DNA of 64,000 nucleotides, taken from the NCBI GenBank assembly GCA_964007475.1, contig OZ023273.1, forward strand, positions 108,374,485-108,438,484, read 5' to 3'. Source of the DNA: Hybos culiciformis (taxonomy: Eukaryota > Arthropoda > Insecta > Diptera > Hybotidae). Of this stretch, positions 36,735 to 50,100 are shown one piece after another. The position numbers and the translations under genes are program-made. The notes below the pieces were generated by a model, which was not told the origin of the DNA, did not search any database, and worked only from the letters and a program-made list of their open reading frames with translations. The stretch's first letter is position 1; each line of letters begins with the position of its first letter.

Positions 36735-39554
36735 CTTTGATTACATATGTGAAAGGTGAAGTTGAAAAGCCTTCTATTAATTTTTGTTTTTGGAATAAAA
36801 TAAAAGTTAAATATGTAGATAGGTTAACTCCTCTAAATTATAAGCTAGGAAATAGAGACTAGGTCAGAAGCAAGGGGATTTGTCAACAAAGTACATTTGT
36901 AGTTAAATTTGTTTGTAATATTTTCTGTGTTTTTTTTTCATTAATAAAATTCATGTTCGCGATTTCGTCAATTGTTTTGTTAGACCAGTACCACGGTCCT
37001 TTAAAATTCAAATTTTGGTAATTTATTTTGTGAAACTTGGATTTTTTAATATGCCTTAAAACAAGTATATTAGCGTTAATATTGTCTTCAATAGCATAGG
37101 GTTTCTCAATCTATTAGAGTGTTTGTTCGAAAAATATGTCAATATAACAAATATCAGGATTATTAATTTGCGTTTAATATTTTGGATAAGTTAATTTTTG
37201 AAGAATTTTTTTTTTTTCACTATTTAAGAATATTTATATTGAAAATGCTTATACAGCGAAAAAAATTAGAAACGTCATAAAATATTATTTTTTTAGTGTA
37301 GGATAACAAAATTTCGTGCATACACACCTAATACAGTTGAGTGAAACTAAATTTGATTATCAAATTATTTTCCAATTATTACTTCTGATACTCTTTAGAA
37401 TTCGCTTAAACATTATTTTGGAAATTAAAAAAAAAAAATTTTATTTCTAAATTTTTCAGATATACAAAATTTTAAATTTTTCTTTTTATTTATTTTTCAA
37501 AATTTTTTAAAACAAAATTTGTTAAATTTTTTTTTTTTTTTTTTAAGTTTTGGTGTTTAAAAAAAGCTTATTATAAATTTTTTTTTTTTTGCATAATGTG
37601 TGCGCCAGCGGCTAGCGAAAGTTAAATTGCTTCAAGAGAATTCATCTCAGCTTTATTGCTTTGTTTTGTTTTTTCAAAATTGTTTTTATTTTTTAATATT
37701 TTAACAATTATTATTATTTTTTTTTTTAATTATTATATTTATTAATTTTTTTTTTTGGCAAACAGTTAATTGTTTTTGCGATTATTTTTTTTTTTTATAT
37801 ATTATTAACAAAAATTATTAAATTTTTTTTTTTGTATTTTATGAAAATGTCACATAAAAAAAATGAGCACTCAACATCCACATACGAATGCAAAGCGAAA
37901 TCCATTACGAAGATTGGAATTTTGGTTAAATGTACCAATTCAAATCTAGTTCGAAGGACCACAATGAAGTACAAAGTCAATAGACCAAATTTTATTTTAA
38001 TAATATTTAATTTATAGAATATTTTTTTTTAAATAACAATAATTTTATAATTTATTTATTTTAAAAGCAATAAAAATGTACCTCTGAAAACAGATAATTG
38101 AAATCATTTGAAATAAAAAAAAAATAATAATTAAATATTTACATAATATTATAATATTATATAAAATTCTATTTTTTCATTAATAAAATATATAATTTTG
38201 AAAGAAAGAAAAACAAGATTTTTTTTTATGTTTTAACGTAATTATATATGAAAAATTATATAGTGAACATTATATGTACATAAAATAATGTTGATTTATA
38301 TATATAAATAAAATGTCAAAAAAAAAAAAATTAATTTTTTATTTTATTTTCAGCGATTAAACATTTGGTGTTTCCAGGTCCGTTTCTAGCAATTTTATCT
38401 GACTAGGCATAAGATGCAAATTTGTCGCCTGAAAAATGTAAAAATCATTCATTTCTAATTTGAATCAAAATAGATGAACGTTGAAAAACTTGACTTTTTA
38501 TAGCCCTTCTGACTTCTTCTATATCATAATTTTTGATTTTCTCATGTATTTTGTTGTTAATTTAGAAAAATATTGTAGAACTGTCAAAAAGCAACAAAAT
38601 ATATGAGAAAATTACAAGTAATGAAAAATTATATACGAAGTGAGAAGGGCTCAATGAGTTTATTTTATTAGGAAAAATTATCAAAGGAAAAAAATAATTA
38701 AATCATTGAAATCCTAGGATAGGAAAAATAACGAATTCAAAAATAAATTTTTCTTCTTTCAATTTAGCGAGACCAACATTTGACACTTTCGTGTTCTCAA
38801 ATATAATAAAAATAATTTTGCGGTACAAAGTAACGCCCATCGTCTATTCTATGTCATCTAAGCTTAAAACCCAGCCAGGCTGTTTATCCTCATAAAATTC
38901 GACTATTAATTTGTTTATATTTAATAAAGCTTGTTAATATAATGTGAACAAAAATAAAGTTAAAAGTAGTGATTAAAAAAATATTTTATTATAAAACAAT
39001 ATAATAAAGTATTTATAAATTATAACATAGTGAAACTACTTAATTTTTGATAGAGTAACTCTTTTGTTAATTGAATTATATTCACATAATATATTTTGAT
39101 CATATTATTACCATTTCTGTTTATTTTGATATAAAATTAATTAAAATTATTTATTTTTCTCTTTTTAGGTTTCCCAAAACACAAAACTAAATCCAACACT
39201 AGTTTTCGCCAATAGAATATCTTCAATATATGTACATATAAAACCCACAAAAATTAATATAAGAATGTTCGTCTTAAAAAGAAAATACAAAATCTTTTAT
39301 AAACTTAGTACTCATGAAAATTGGAAAAAAAATTGTAAAAATAGATTGATATAAAAACAGTAAGAACATGTTCCTGGCTCCATCAATATTAAAAAAGACT
39401 AGGATAAGAGTTCAAGAATATTTCAGTCTTAAATAAAAAAAAAAATCATTCGTTCGATACGATTTAATTTGAAATTAGTTAAAAATATAAAAGTAATATT
39501 CGAGTATGAAAAGATATTATGTAAGGTGTAAGAAAGCCATAAATTTTTTTTCAA
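36735..39554. other. Gene-poor AT-rich stretch with two acceptor-like sites
   Basis: Homopolymer T and A runs dominate. Good splice acceptors at 38353 (TTTTATTTTCAG) and 39169 (TTTCTCTTTTTAG) are each followed by a short phase-0 frame (12 and 30 codons). Either could be a terminal exon of the NOL4 homologue, but neither carries a recognisable motif. Confidence 0.3.
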
Positions 39555-40255
39555 AGATTTCGGAGTGGTTTCAAACAAGTGAAATAATCCGATCACTTTT
39601 ATTGCAATAATTTAAAATCTTTTCAAATCCATTCAAAATCTTTTAAAATGTCTACAATCGCTTGAAATAAATTGCAATCATTTGCAAAAAGTAAATTTAT
39701 TTGATTTTCATTGGAATCACAATAGTAGATTACAACACATGTTAAGAAAATTTGTTATTACAACGAGTTGTGTATACACAAAAACACATGGACACTCGTC
39801 AATACTTATATCACACGACCGTTAGGTCGAGTGATATAATATTGACAAGTAGCTATGTGTTTTTGTGTACATATATACACAACGAGCTATATAACAAATT
39901 TTACTAACATGTATTGTATACTGTTTCAATGTACATGTGAGAGGTAGTTGCAATCAATACATTTGCAATACAAAAAATAAACAAAAGTTCAAAATGAAGA
40001 AAGTAAATAAAATTGAAGTGTGGTAAATAAAATTGAAGTCTGTAAATAAAATTTTCTTGAATAAATAATTGACGCATTTAATATACCATTTACCGAGCTA
40101 AATTAACGATTGTAAATACAACTGACCGATCACATGCACATTAAAATACTTAAATCAATTTAAAAACTATTTGAAATCATGTGAAATAATCTAAAATCAC
40201 TTGCAAAATTATAATCATTGAAACACTAAATTTGCTTGTGACGAACCCCCAAAGA
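39555..40255. mobile_element. Palindromic MITE-like element
   Basis: The core 39737-39912 is a hairpin with arms of about 85 bp; ACACAAAAACACAT and TATATCACACGACC return inverted, with the loop at GTTA. Outside it, AAATCATTTGCAAAA-like words repeat in both halves, and the outer edges (AAAGATTTCGGAG, complement near CCCCCAAAGATTT) look like diverged inverted ends. No target duplication was found, so the outer limits are approximate. Confidence 0.6.
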
Positions 40256-40836
40256 TTTATAAGAAATTTGAATTTAAGTTCGAATTTTGTTTTTTTTTAA
40301 ATGTCGTTTTGGTTTACTCTCCAGTTTTTTGTTTAATATGTGTAACTCTTAACTTACTATGTTGGACGAAATAACATTACGGAGCGAACAAGATATCTTA
40401 CAAATGGAAAATAATGAAAATAAAAGAACAAAAATTGGACGTCAAGTTAAACTGAACTGAAATATGTATTTTCTTGAACGTTTTTGTTTCCAAAAAGAAA
40501 ATAGAAAAAAAAATCCAAATTGCTACTTTTTCACAAAAAAAAAAAAATTGAACAAAAGTTTTTTTTTTTGAAAAGGGAAAAATTATGGACTATAAGAAAC
40601 CTTTTGCAAGGAATCAAATATAAAAAGATGATTTCTTTTCTATAATCATTAAAAACCAAAATGATGCGAAAAGGAATTAATTTTTGAATAATATAAACAA
40701 TGCCATAAGACAGCCGTTACTCATTTATGACTACGACTATAATAACTGGCCTGAAAAATTGTTGAAACACAACAATGGACAATTTTAGAATTTGAATAAA
40801 TCTAAATTTTTTTTCTTATGATGTTTGATGCCTTAA

Positions 40837-41377
40837 GAGCCCTCATTGTGAAAAATTGCAAAAAATTGGTATTAGTTTGGCTTTGATTGTAGGGTTACTA
40901 CAATCTAGACTGAAGTGATTTTTTGATATGTTAGAGAGTATATAACTGGCTCAAGGGTAGGTGAGGCGGATTTTTTAAATTTTGAGTTTTTTGGCCCAAA
41001 CGAGCCTTTAAAAAACTTGAACACATTTGCTTGGATTCTGAAGTAAAGGAAAAAGATAATAAAAAATCTCAAACGCAGAATAAAGCTAAAATACCACTTT
41101 CCAGGGCTGGTGACGTGAAATTTTGAATTTCTTTAATTTCCTAAACAATTTTTAATTAATTTCATTTATTTCTAAGAATTTTTTAATTTTTTTGATAAAT
41201 TACAGTTTCGGCACAGAAATAAAATTCAAATATAGTTTTGTGTTTTTCTGGTAGAGGTGTTTTTCGTACAATTTTTGTCGCATTTTTCACGGCCGTTTAT
41301 TTTCTGTAAAATAAAACAAAAAAAAACTGCAAAAATAGAAAACAGAAATAGAAAACAGAATTTCAAGTGGAGGGCTC
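40837..41377 (-). mobile_element. piggyBac-like MITE, inverted second copy
   Basis: Same family as 543-1053 in reverse orientation: GAGCCCTC at the left, GAGGGCTC at the right, TTAA at 40833-40836 and 41378-41381. Interior similarity is high over the whole length, including GCCGTTTATTTTCTGTAAAA. Confidence 0.9.
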
Positions 41378-41381
41378 TTAA

Positions 41382-44300
41382 CACTAACTAAATTACTTTA
41401 AATTGAATAATGACATCAAATATAATTCAATTCCCTTTTGGGTCATTTTAGCATAAGCTGTTCACGATTTTTCTTAATTTGAGTACCCAACGTCCAAAAG
41501 AAAATTGTAATCAAACACCCTTGTTCCATTTTATTCTTTTCTTTTATTCTGAATAAATGAAAATACTTTTATCTATACAACATATAAAGAATTTTCGTCT
41601 ATATACATATATATATATATATATATTTTTTTTTTACTATTTCATTTATTTTCTTCTAACGCCAAAAAAAAAGAAACATTTTTCTTATTTTTATTTGCTA
41701 TCAACCTTATGCCCTCAAGATATTATTCTAATTTTTGGTCTGCCAAAGTTTGTTTTGACCAGTTTTGACCATAAATAAAAACGTAAAATATATAAATAAA
41801 ATTAAAATATATTTTTAGATGTTAATTAAATTAAATTAATTACATTATTAATACTATTACATATATTGTATCCCTGCAATTGAATATTAAAGGGCACGAT
41901 GTCTAATCAAATATCCCACGTGAAGTTTACTTCATCAAAGTTTTCTATAATTTAAGAATTATAAACTTATTATATTGTTTATTTGATCAACAAATTTTGA
42001 ATAATCAAGAAATTTGAAGTCTTAGACCCACTTCTGAGGCACATATTTAAATATTTTCTATCTTCTTTCTATCGTACAATATAATTATTAGTTTTGTTAT
42101 GATATATATAATTTTAAGTTAGTTTAAGTTTATGTCAACATCGTATCGTTGTGAAGTTTTTAAGAATACAAAAATATTAAAATTAAAAACTGTTCCTTAA
42201 TTTTAACATAAATCAATTAAATTGAAAGCTCATGCTTAAAATTTGTATAATACATATCAAAAACATATAGATATACTAGACATTATATATATTATGTATA
42301 TGTTATACATTATAAGTAAATTGACCCTACCTTCTTTGTGATTATTATGTTTACTTTAAGAAAGTTTTCTGCCTTTCTTCAATGAATATAGAACATATAG
42401 ATATTCCGATATAGAAATACTAAACTTATTAATATAAGAATGCTTTATATAATGAAGAAAATGATAATCCTATCGTATGTAGTGTAGGTAGTACATATTT
42501 ATGTTTGGTGTATTCATATATTTGTGTATTTACATTTATACATACATTTGATGTATTATCATTGATGTCTGTAATACAGGATGTGTTTTTAGTTTTTAAC
42601 TTTATAGTTTGTAATATACACCTATCTTCCCTTAATACTTGAATGTATATAATCCTATATATATAGCATATAAAACAAAACATTTAAGAAGTATATGAAG
42701 CATATTTAACATTTATAGATATGTTTAAAAAATTGATGTAAGCACAAATTATTATTACTGACAATATTGAAGTAATGTAGGTTGGAATCTAATAAATTTT
42801 CTTCTTAAACAATCTGTATACCTTCAACAACAATATTTACTTTATAGTATGTATATATGAAATTTCATAAAAGAAAATCACATTGTTTTTCAATATTTAA
42901 GGAATTTGACATAAATGTATATTATTCGTATTTCATATACAATGTGTATATACGCCACGGTGCGAAAAAATATATATTTTGAGGATCATAATAAGAAGGA
43001 TTTATTTATTTTTATTTTTTATGAGTAAATGTTAACATGTACCGTCTTTCTTAAATTACTTATATATTGTATTTTGATAATGAATGAGACTATTTATGAA
43101 AAGCTTGAATTGCATTTTTTTCTCTTGACCATTATCATTTTTTTTTTTAAGTGTTACGATAATGTTAGTTTTAGTGAAAATTAATAGATCAAAACATTGT
43201 ATCGAATTTACAAGATGAATTTACGGCAAAGTAATGTATAAAGGTTTACTGAAACAAAAGTAATAATAATTTTGAGAGTTTTTAATCTTTGGGCAATCAT
43301 AGTGTTCCCATCATGTAGGTATATTTATATATATAAAAACTAGCAAACATAAAAAATTTACTATAATTCTAGATGTTGTTTTTTTTAAATGATGTACCTA
43401 TATAGTTTTTTTATTTTTTTGTTTTTCTTTTTTTTTTACATAGTATTTCAAAGCAATTTAGTTGCATTCTGAAAATTTCTATTCTTATCTGCAGAATATA
43501 TACTTAGATATAGAATAAATATGTGTTTCACATATTTTCAAAAATAAAGAAAAATTTAACAAAAAAAATAATAATTTTTTTATTCTAATTTTTTTTTTTT
43601 TTTATCAAGCAGAAAGAAACTCTTTTTTTTTTTGCTTGCTTGTTTTCAACATTCAACCAAATATCCTGAATGTGAAATTTTCTAAGAATAAAAGACAAAA
43701 TATGGGAATGGGGTTTATATCGAACGAAAAAGATATTTAGTTAGAAGAAGGGCAAAATTTGTAAAAATTGTTTATACATATATATGTTTTTGTTTTTCAT
43801 TTTCATTTTTTTTTTTGTTTTTTTGTTTTTCCTTTTTTATTCACTCCATCTTCGTGATAAGGGTGTAATCCAAGGTTCTTTGAATAGCTAGTGTTCTTTT
43901 TGTTTGTCGTTCATTCCATATATAAAATGAAAATATAAAAGAAGAAAAAAAAAGGAAAGTATATCTTTATATATATACATTGTACGTTATATAGATATAA
44001 TTTTTCTATTTTGGTTTTGATGGAAATTTAAAAACCAAAAACAAAAAAAAAAATTGGTTGGTACTTTTCTTCTACCCACGATCAAAAAATTAAAACCAAA
44101 TGTATGGCAACCGTATAACAGTTAGTACAATATTATGTTTGCTGATATTACGTTGTTTTTATTTTAATTTCAATAGTATTAAAATAAATTTTCATCCTGC
44201 TAAAATTTTTGCAACCTCAAATTTTGTAAAATAATAAAATAAATTAAAGTCATCATGCAAATTATCAAGATTTTTCTTTTTGTTATGTAATATTTGACAC

Positions 44301-45111
44301 TTATGTTATCCATAAATATTCGGAATTGGTTTAAAGGTACATTAATTTCTGGTTTGATAAACTTTAAAATCTAGCCTGTAAAATCTAAAAGCCAATTTAA
44401 TTATATCTACACGCGAGGCGTATCTCTTTTACCAAATTTGGATGCAGCGAATTGTCATGCTTTAAAATACTTATCATAATGTATAAAATTTGCCACCTCC
44501 GTACCAAAAGGCTGAATTAAAAATTATACTTAACTAGTATTAGCTTCAAACAGCTTTTATTCACAAAATAATAGCAAATTTAGTTCAAAAATTACTGTTC
44601 ACATATAATTTAAAATAAACACACATATTCCTCACATTATATTCTCTTATTTTGGAATATTTTAAAAACAAGGAATTTACGAAAGGATATATTTGGAAAA
44701 AAAAAGGATATATAACTTTTTTTACTGCTCCTTTCAGAAAGTATTAACTTTGGGTGTGAAGGGATAAAAAGTTTTTATTTTTCTTTGGTCCTTGCACGCA
44801 TTAAAAAAAAATTTGTTTTTTTCTTATATTTTGCAAATAATTTTCTCTATTTAAAAAAAACGTTCAAAAAAAAGCTCTAAATCTACGGTCGTTCCTTTTT
44901 GGTTCTTCTTTATAAAAAAAAAACTGTACGTTTCAATCTTGGAAAAATAAGGGGTCACAAAAAAATTATGTTTTAATTGATAAAAAAAGACCAGAAGGAA
45001 ATTCGAATAATTGTTCGAAAATACAATTAAAAATATTATAAAGTACCTATGCAAGAAAATTTTCATTTCTTTCATTGTTCAAATTATAAAAATCACGAAC
45101 TGTTGGTGGAG
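41382..45111. other. Gene-free AT-rich stretch
   Basis: Only short TA/TG microsatellites and homopolymer runs are visible. The reading frames present are AT-driven, without splice context or family motifs. Confidence 0.5.
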
Positions 45112-45423
45112 GCCGGAGAATTCTTTGTAAGTGATGTCGCAATAATTGAGCATTTAGTGTTTAACTTGTAACTAAAAGTGGTCGCTTGGATTTGAGAACT
45201 TTGATTTTCGAATTTCGAACATGGGTCAAAGGGTCTCTCTGGCCAAATTCAAATTTCGAAAAAATAATGATGCTTTCATTTAGTGATAGATCCCTTGACC
45301 CATATTCGAAATACGAAAATCAAAGTTTCTCAAAAACCAAGCGGACACAAATGGCACTGATGGACACCAATTAATTGATAAATGCTCAATAATTAAGACA
45401 TCACTTACAAAGAATTGTCCGGC
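45112..45423. mobile_element. Foldback MITE, TIR GCCGGA..AATTCTTTGTAAG
   Basis: GCCGGAGAATTCTTTGTAAG and the following TGATGTC..AATAATTGAGCATTTA reappear inverted at the right end, giving terminal arms of more than 45 bp. Inner arms built on GAAAATCAAAG and TGACCCAT also pair. No clear target duplication. Confidence 0.75.
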
Positions 45424-47166
45424 TGAAGAGCCTCAACCAAAACGCTTTGACTTTTTTATACTCATCGAGCATCGACTCACGCTTTCATGAATCACATTTT
45501 TGTTTTACTGGTGCAAATAAGAAGGACACAATAAACGCACAAAATTAGACTCAATTATAAAAAATGGCATTTGTATTCAAGGATAATTTCTCTTTTTAAT
45601 CCTTATTGTTTATTCCTATAATAGTACATGTTTAAAAGCAGAATTGGTCAATCAGTCGCCTAAATAAAAAACTATTCATACAGCTAACATAAAAAAAAAT
45701 ATATATTAAAAGTTCGTGCTCAATATTTAAATTCCACCAATAGATATACCTATTGTGAAATTTCCAATTTTTTTTTTAATAAAAAAAAAAGTAATAATAA
45801 AGGATTTGTTATGAGGACGAATAGAGTGCACCCTTTTTGATATAAAAAAAAAAAGTTTAAACATTTTTCGGTTTATTAGTCCTAAAAAAAAAAAAAATTA
45901 CATTTAAACCCTTTTTCAAGGATTCTGATGCTTATACACATTTTTTTCTCTGTTATTTGAAAAGAGGACGAAATTAAAGATTTTTCGGGATAATTTTTTT
46001 TTTTTTCATTGTATTATGCTGAAGATAAAATAATATCCTGGGACAGTTGTTATTTTCTTCTTTTTTTTTTCAAGTTTAAAGATATAGGTATATAGCATTT
46101 GTGTGGAACGAGAGTGGAGAAAAAGAGTCTCCCGTTTATCACAGCTTGAAGCTAAATGAAAATAAAATTAACTTTGCATTTTTTTTTTTTTTAATTTAGA
46201 GGTAGCTTCGTCGTTCTTTTTATTTTTTTTATTATTATTTTTTTTTTTTAATTATTTAGAGATAATGAAAACAAATACAAGTATTTAATTTTTTATTCCG
46301 AAATTAAAGGGTTAAAAGAAAATTAAAATGTTTTAAAAAAAATAAATAAAAACAATAATAATAAAAAGCGTCAAAAACCAAAAAATAAAATATAAAGAAA
46401 TTAAAAACCGAAATTTGGTATATAGTATAGTGGTATGAAAAGGACAATTTGAGACTGCAAATTGAGATTGCATTATTTTTATATAAATATGGTCAATTAT
46501 TTCGTTGATGGCGGGACGTTAACGAGCTTAGGTAATCTTTTAATATGATGATTCCTAAGCAGGTTATCTACATTATTTTACTTAACCGAAGCTAAACGTA
46601 ATACTAAAATCAAAGCTGTTAATCTAATTTAGTATGACCAGAGTGTTGATGATAAGACAAACAATGAGTTTTACCCTTATGACATTTTTGTTCGCTTGGA
46701 CACAATTTTAACTCAATAGTGTTAAAATCTATCAATGTCAAAGCGACATAATACAAAATTTGACTGTCAAAGATTTGAAGTTGTAAGCACCATACTCAAT
46801 AAATAATAAATTATTAGTTTTAAAACTTTCATTAGATTATAAAGCTTATATTAATGTTGCATTTGATTAAATTGCTTTTATTTCTAAATAATGAATTCTT
46901 CATTTGGTTCATTAGCTCTCATATACCCTTCTATTTTTATTTCTATTTGAAAGCCAAATAATAATCTATCCTTAGTCTGTCTACAATCCGCTAAGTTGAA
47001 TTAATATAAAGCCAAGTTATAATAACTATATAATAATTCTTGACATGATCCTATACACATTTAAATAATTGCTCAACTTTTCTTTTTATATATCAAAGAA
47101 AATTAGGCGCTATTAGCAAGTTTAACAAGAAGAAAAAAAAATCCCTTTTATGAAAAAGAAAATAAA

Positions 47167-47197
<31 letters not shown>

Positions 47198-50100
47198 CAT
47201 CATCATAACTAATTTTTATTTTACCATCCACCTGTTGAATACATTTTCCTTTTTTTTTTTTAAATAGAAATTCAAAACAAACTTCAAAGTAATTTATGAC
47301 TTTTTTATGTTTTGTAATTTTTATTTAAATACATTTTTATGTGCACATACATACATTTATGTGTATATAATACATATGTATATATTAAACCAAAAATAAA
47401 CTAATTTTTTCTAAAAAAAAAAAAAGTATCCTTGAAATTTTCCCTCTTCTTGTTTTTTTTTTTTTTGTTTTCATATAAAAAAAAAATTATCTTACTCATA
47501 AAATAATCTAAACGGATTTATTTTATAAACTGATATACACATGTTTTTTTATTTATTCTAAATATCCTTTAAATACCTAAAAAATTGAGTTGAAAAAAAA
47601 AAAAAAAAAAAAAAAAATGATGATGAAAAATGAAAAAAACATAAAAAGAAAAATTCTCATAAAAAATCATTCAATTATATTTTTTAAAAGACCGGAAAAA
47701 TACTTAAAAAAAGTTTTACAATTTTTCAAAAAAAAAAAACAAAAGTTTTCTGAATAAAATGTTTTTCTTTAGACTCAGTGAATTTTTATTTTCGCAATGA
47801 TTTTAAGAGAAAAATATTTTAAAGAGAAAATTTATATCCTGCAATTATTAAAAATTATTTAAACTTAAAACTATTTATATCTATTGTATACAACACATAC
47901 AAATTTCATTTGTAAAAGAGAATCAGAAAAAAATAGAAAAATAACGTAAATGTATTGGCGGTAGCAGTCTTGCGTATTTCGTTATTGCGATTAGAAAATA
48001 TATTTTCATTCTCTTAAACATTTCAAAGAGAAAATTTCATAAAACAATAAGTTTATAATTATCATCGATATTTATATTTTAATTTGAAATGTCAAACTTA
48101 TATGCAAACTTAGATGTGGAACAAAGAAAACCAGCACCAAGTTCTTAATATTTTCTTTTTACAAAAATGGGAAAATTGTTTAGACTTTTAATTAAGATTC
48201 GTATTTAGATCAGATATTGCAAATTAAATTAAATTATTAGATAACAAATCTTCAAAGCTAACGCATCAAAGTTTTCATGATAAAATTTTCCGCGCTACAA
48301 ACCTCTACATTTTTCAATATTTTCATTTTTTATTTATACCAATACATACTTATTATCATTAAAAAAATAATAATAAATAATTTTATAAGTTTTCCTCCTT
48401 TAAAAAAATGTTTATTATGTCCTTGACTCTTGTCTCATAATATTTTGATGTGTTATCCACCTAAAGGATGTTGAGCATATCATATTATATATTTTTACAA
48501 AAGCATTGAATTTTTATCTTAAGTGTATACATGCTATATAAAATGTGCAACAACATATGTTTTTCCATCATCAACTAAATTATACTCAATATTTTGAAAG
48601 AAAATCAGCTGGTTTTATTATTTTTCTTAATATTATGTCCTTTTTTTCTTTCTACATTTTATTTGAAAATTATTTTAATTTATTCTTCTATTAAAATGGT
48701 GTGTGTAAGAAAAACGGAAAAAAAAAAAAAACAAAACAAAATATATATATACATATAATATTAGAATTTTCACATTGTGTGTATATATACAAAAATTTGA
48801 CGTGAGAAAATTATTCAATTGTTATTTTTTCTTATTTTCCTGAAAAATTGAATGGAAATAATTTTATACTTAAATTTTTTTTTTTTTTTCATTTGAATTG
48901 ACCTCATTGTAATTATGTGAAAAACTTTTTGGAATTTTTGGGTGTGAATTTATTCATTTTTTATGACAATAAAAAAAATAATCATTGACTTTTAGATTAT
49001 TGGTACTATATATTTTCATAGGTAAACATAAAATTATTATTATTATTTTTAGATTCTATTACCTAAGTAACAATTTCAACATGTCTAATATATATTTAGT
49101 TATATTATAATAATTACTTAGCCAAATATACGATATTCCAATCATTAATAAAAAAGTAAACTAATAGTTTTGATACAACTATAGAATTGATAGTGAATAC
49201 CGTGTTTTTCTTATTTCCCAAGAACTAATATATTGTGTCATGTAAAATATTATGCAGAGAATATAAGTTATTTCAAATTTAAGACTCATGTACTTAAAGT
49301 GCCGTATGGTCAAGCTACCGATTGCACTATTGTAATCTTGATGACGAATTTAAATTAACTTAATTATTAAAAAATTAACTCAATTAAATTAATAGCGAGT
49401 TATTGATTCAGATCATTTAAGAACTCTTGAAATAAACCAATACATGTGTTTGTGAAATTCATCACTGCACTAGACATTATTGTAACCTTCGATAAGATAA
49501 GATCATATTAAATTCAATTTAAGATAAGATCATATTAAATTCAAGTTTTGAAAAATATGCTGTGCATCCGTTTTTTATGTATTCCTTAATGTTATGGAAA
49601 TTCTATATTTCATTATTAACAAAAATGTGAATATTATTAACTTTTATAATTACGATGAGATATTCTTGTCTATTTTGAATAGATTTTGAGCACTTAACCT
49701 TAATATACTCAAAAAAGTTTTATACCATTTTAAAGTATGAAACAGTCCGGAGGTAGTCAATGAATTTTTTTTAAATTAACCTTTAAAATAATCTAAAATG
49801 GTTTTCAATCAAATTTTGGGACAATAATCTTTGGGACCGAGCAAGTCCTCTTAATCAATTACTTAAAACAAGAAATTGGCAACTTCTCTGCCGAATTTAG
49901 GTTTTTCGCAATATGCTGTTAATATAACTTCATTTCAAAAAAATTTAAAGTATTAAATGTGTTTTTCTCGTGTATGAAAAAAACTCACAAATTATTATAA
50001 TTCAAGATTTTCATAACATCAAAATCTTATATTTTTTTTTATCAGATGCTACACGCATAAACTTAAAAAAAAAACAAAAAAGAATCTAAAAGAAAGTATA

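Noticed and set aside
38354..39262. Two terminal exon candidates for the NOL4 homologue
   Set aside because: Good acceptors but only 12 and 30 codons with no conserved residues; left as possibilities.
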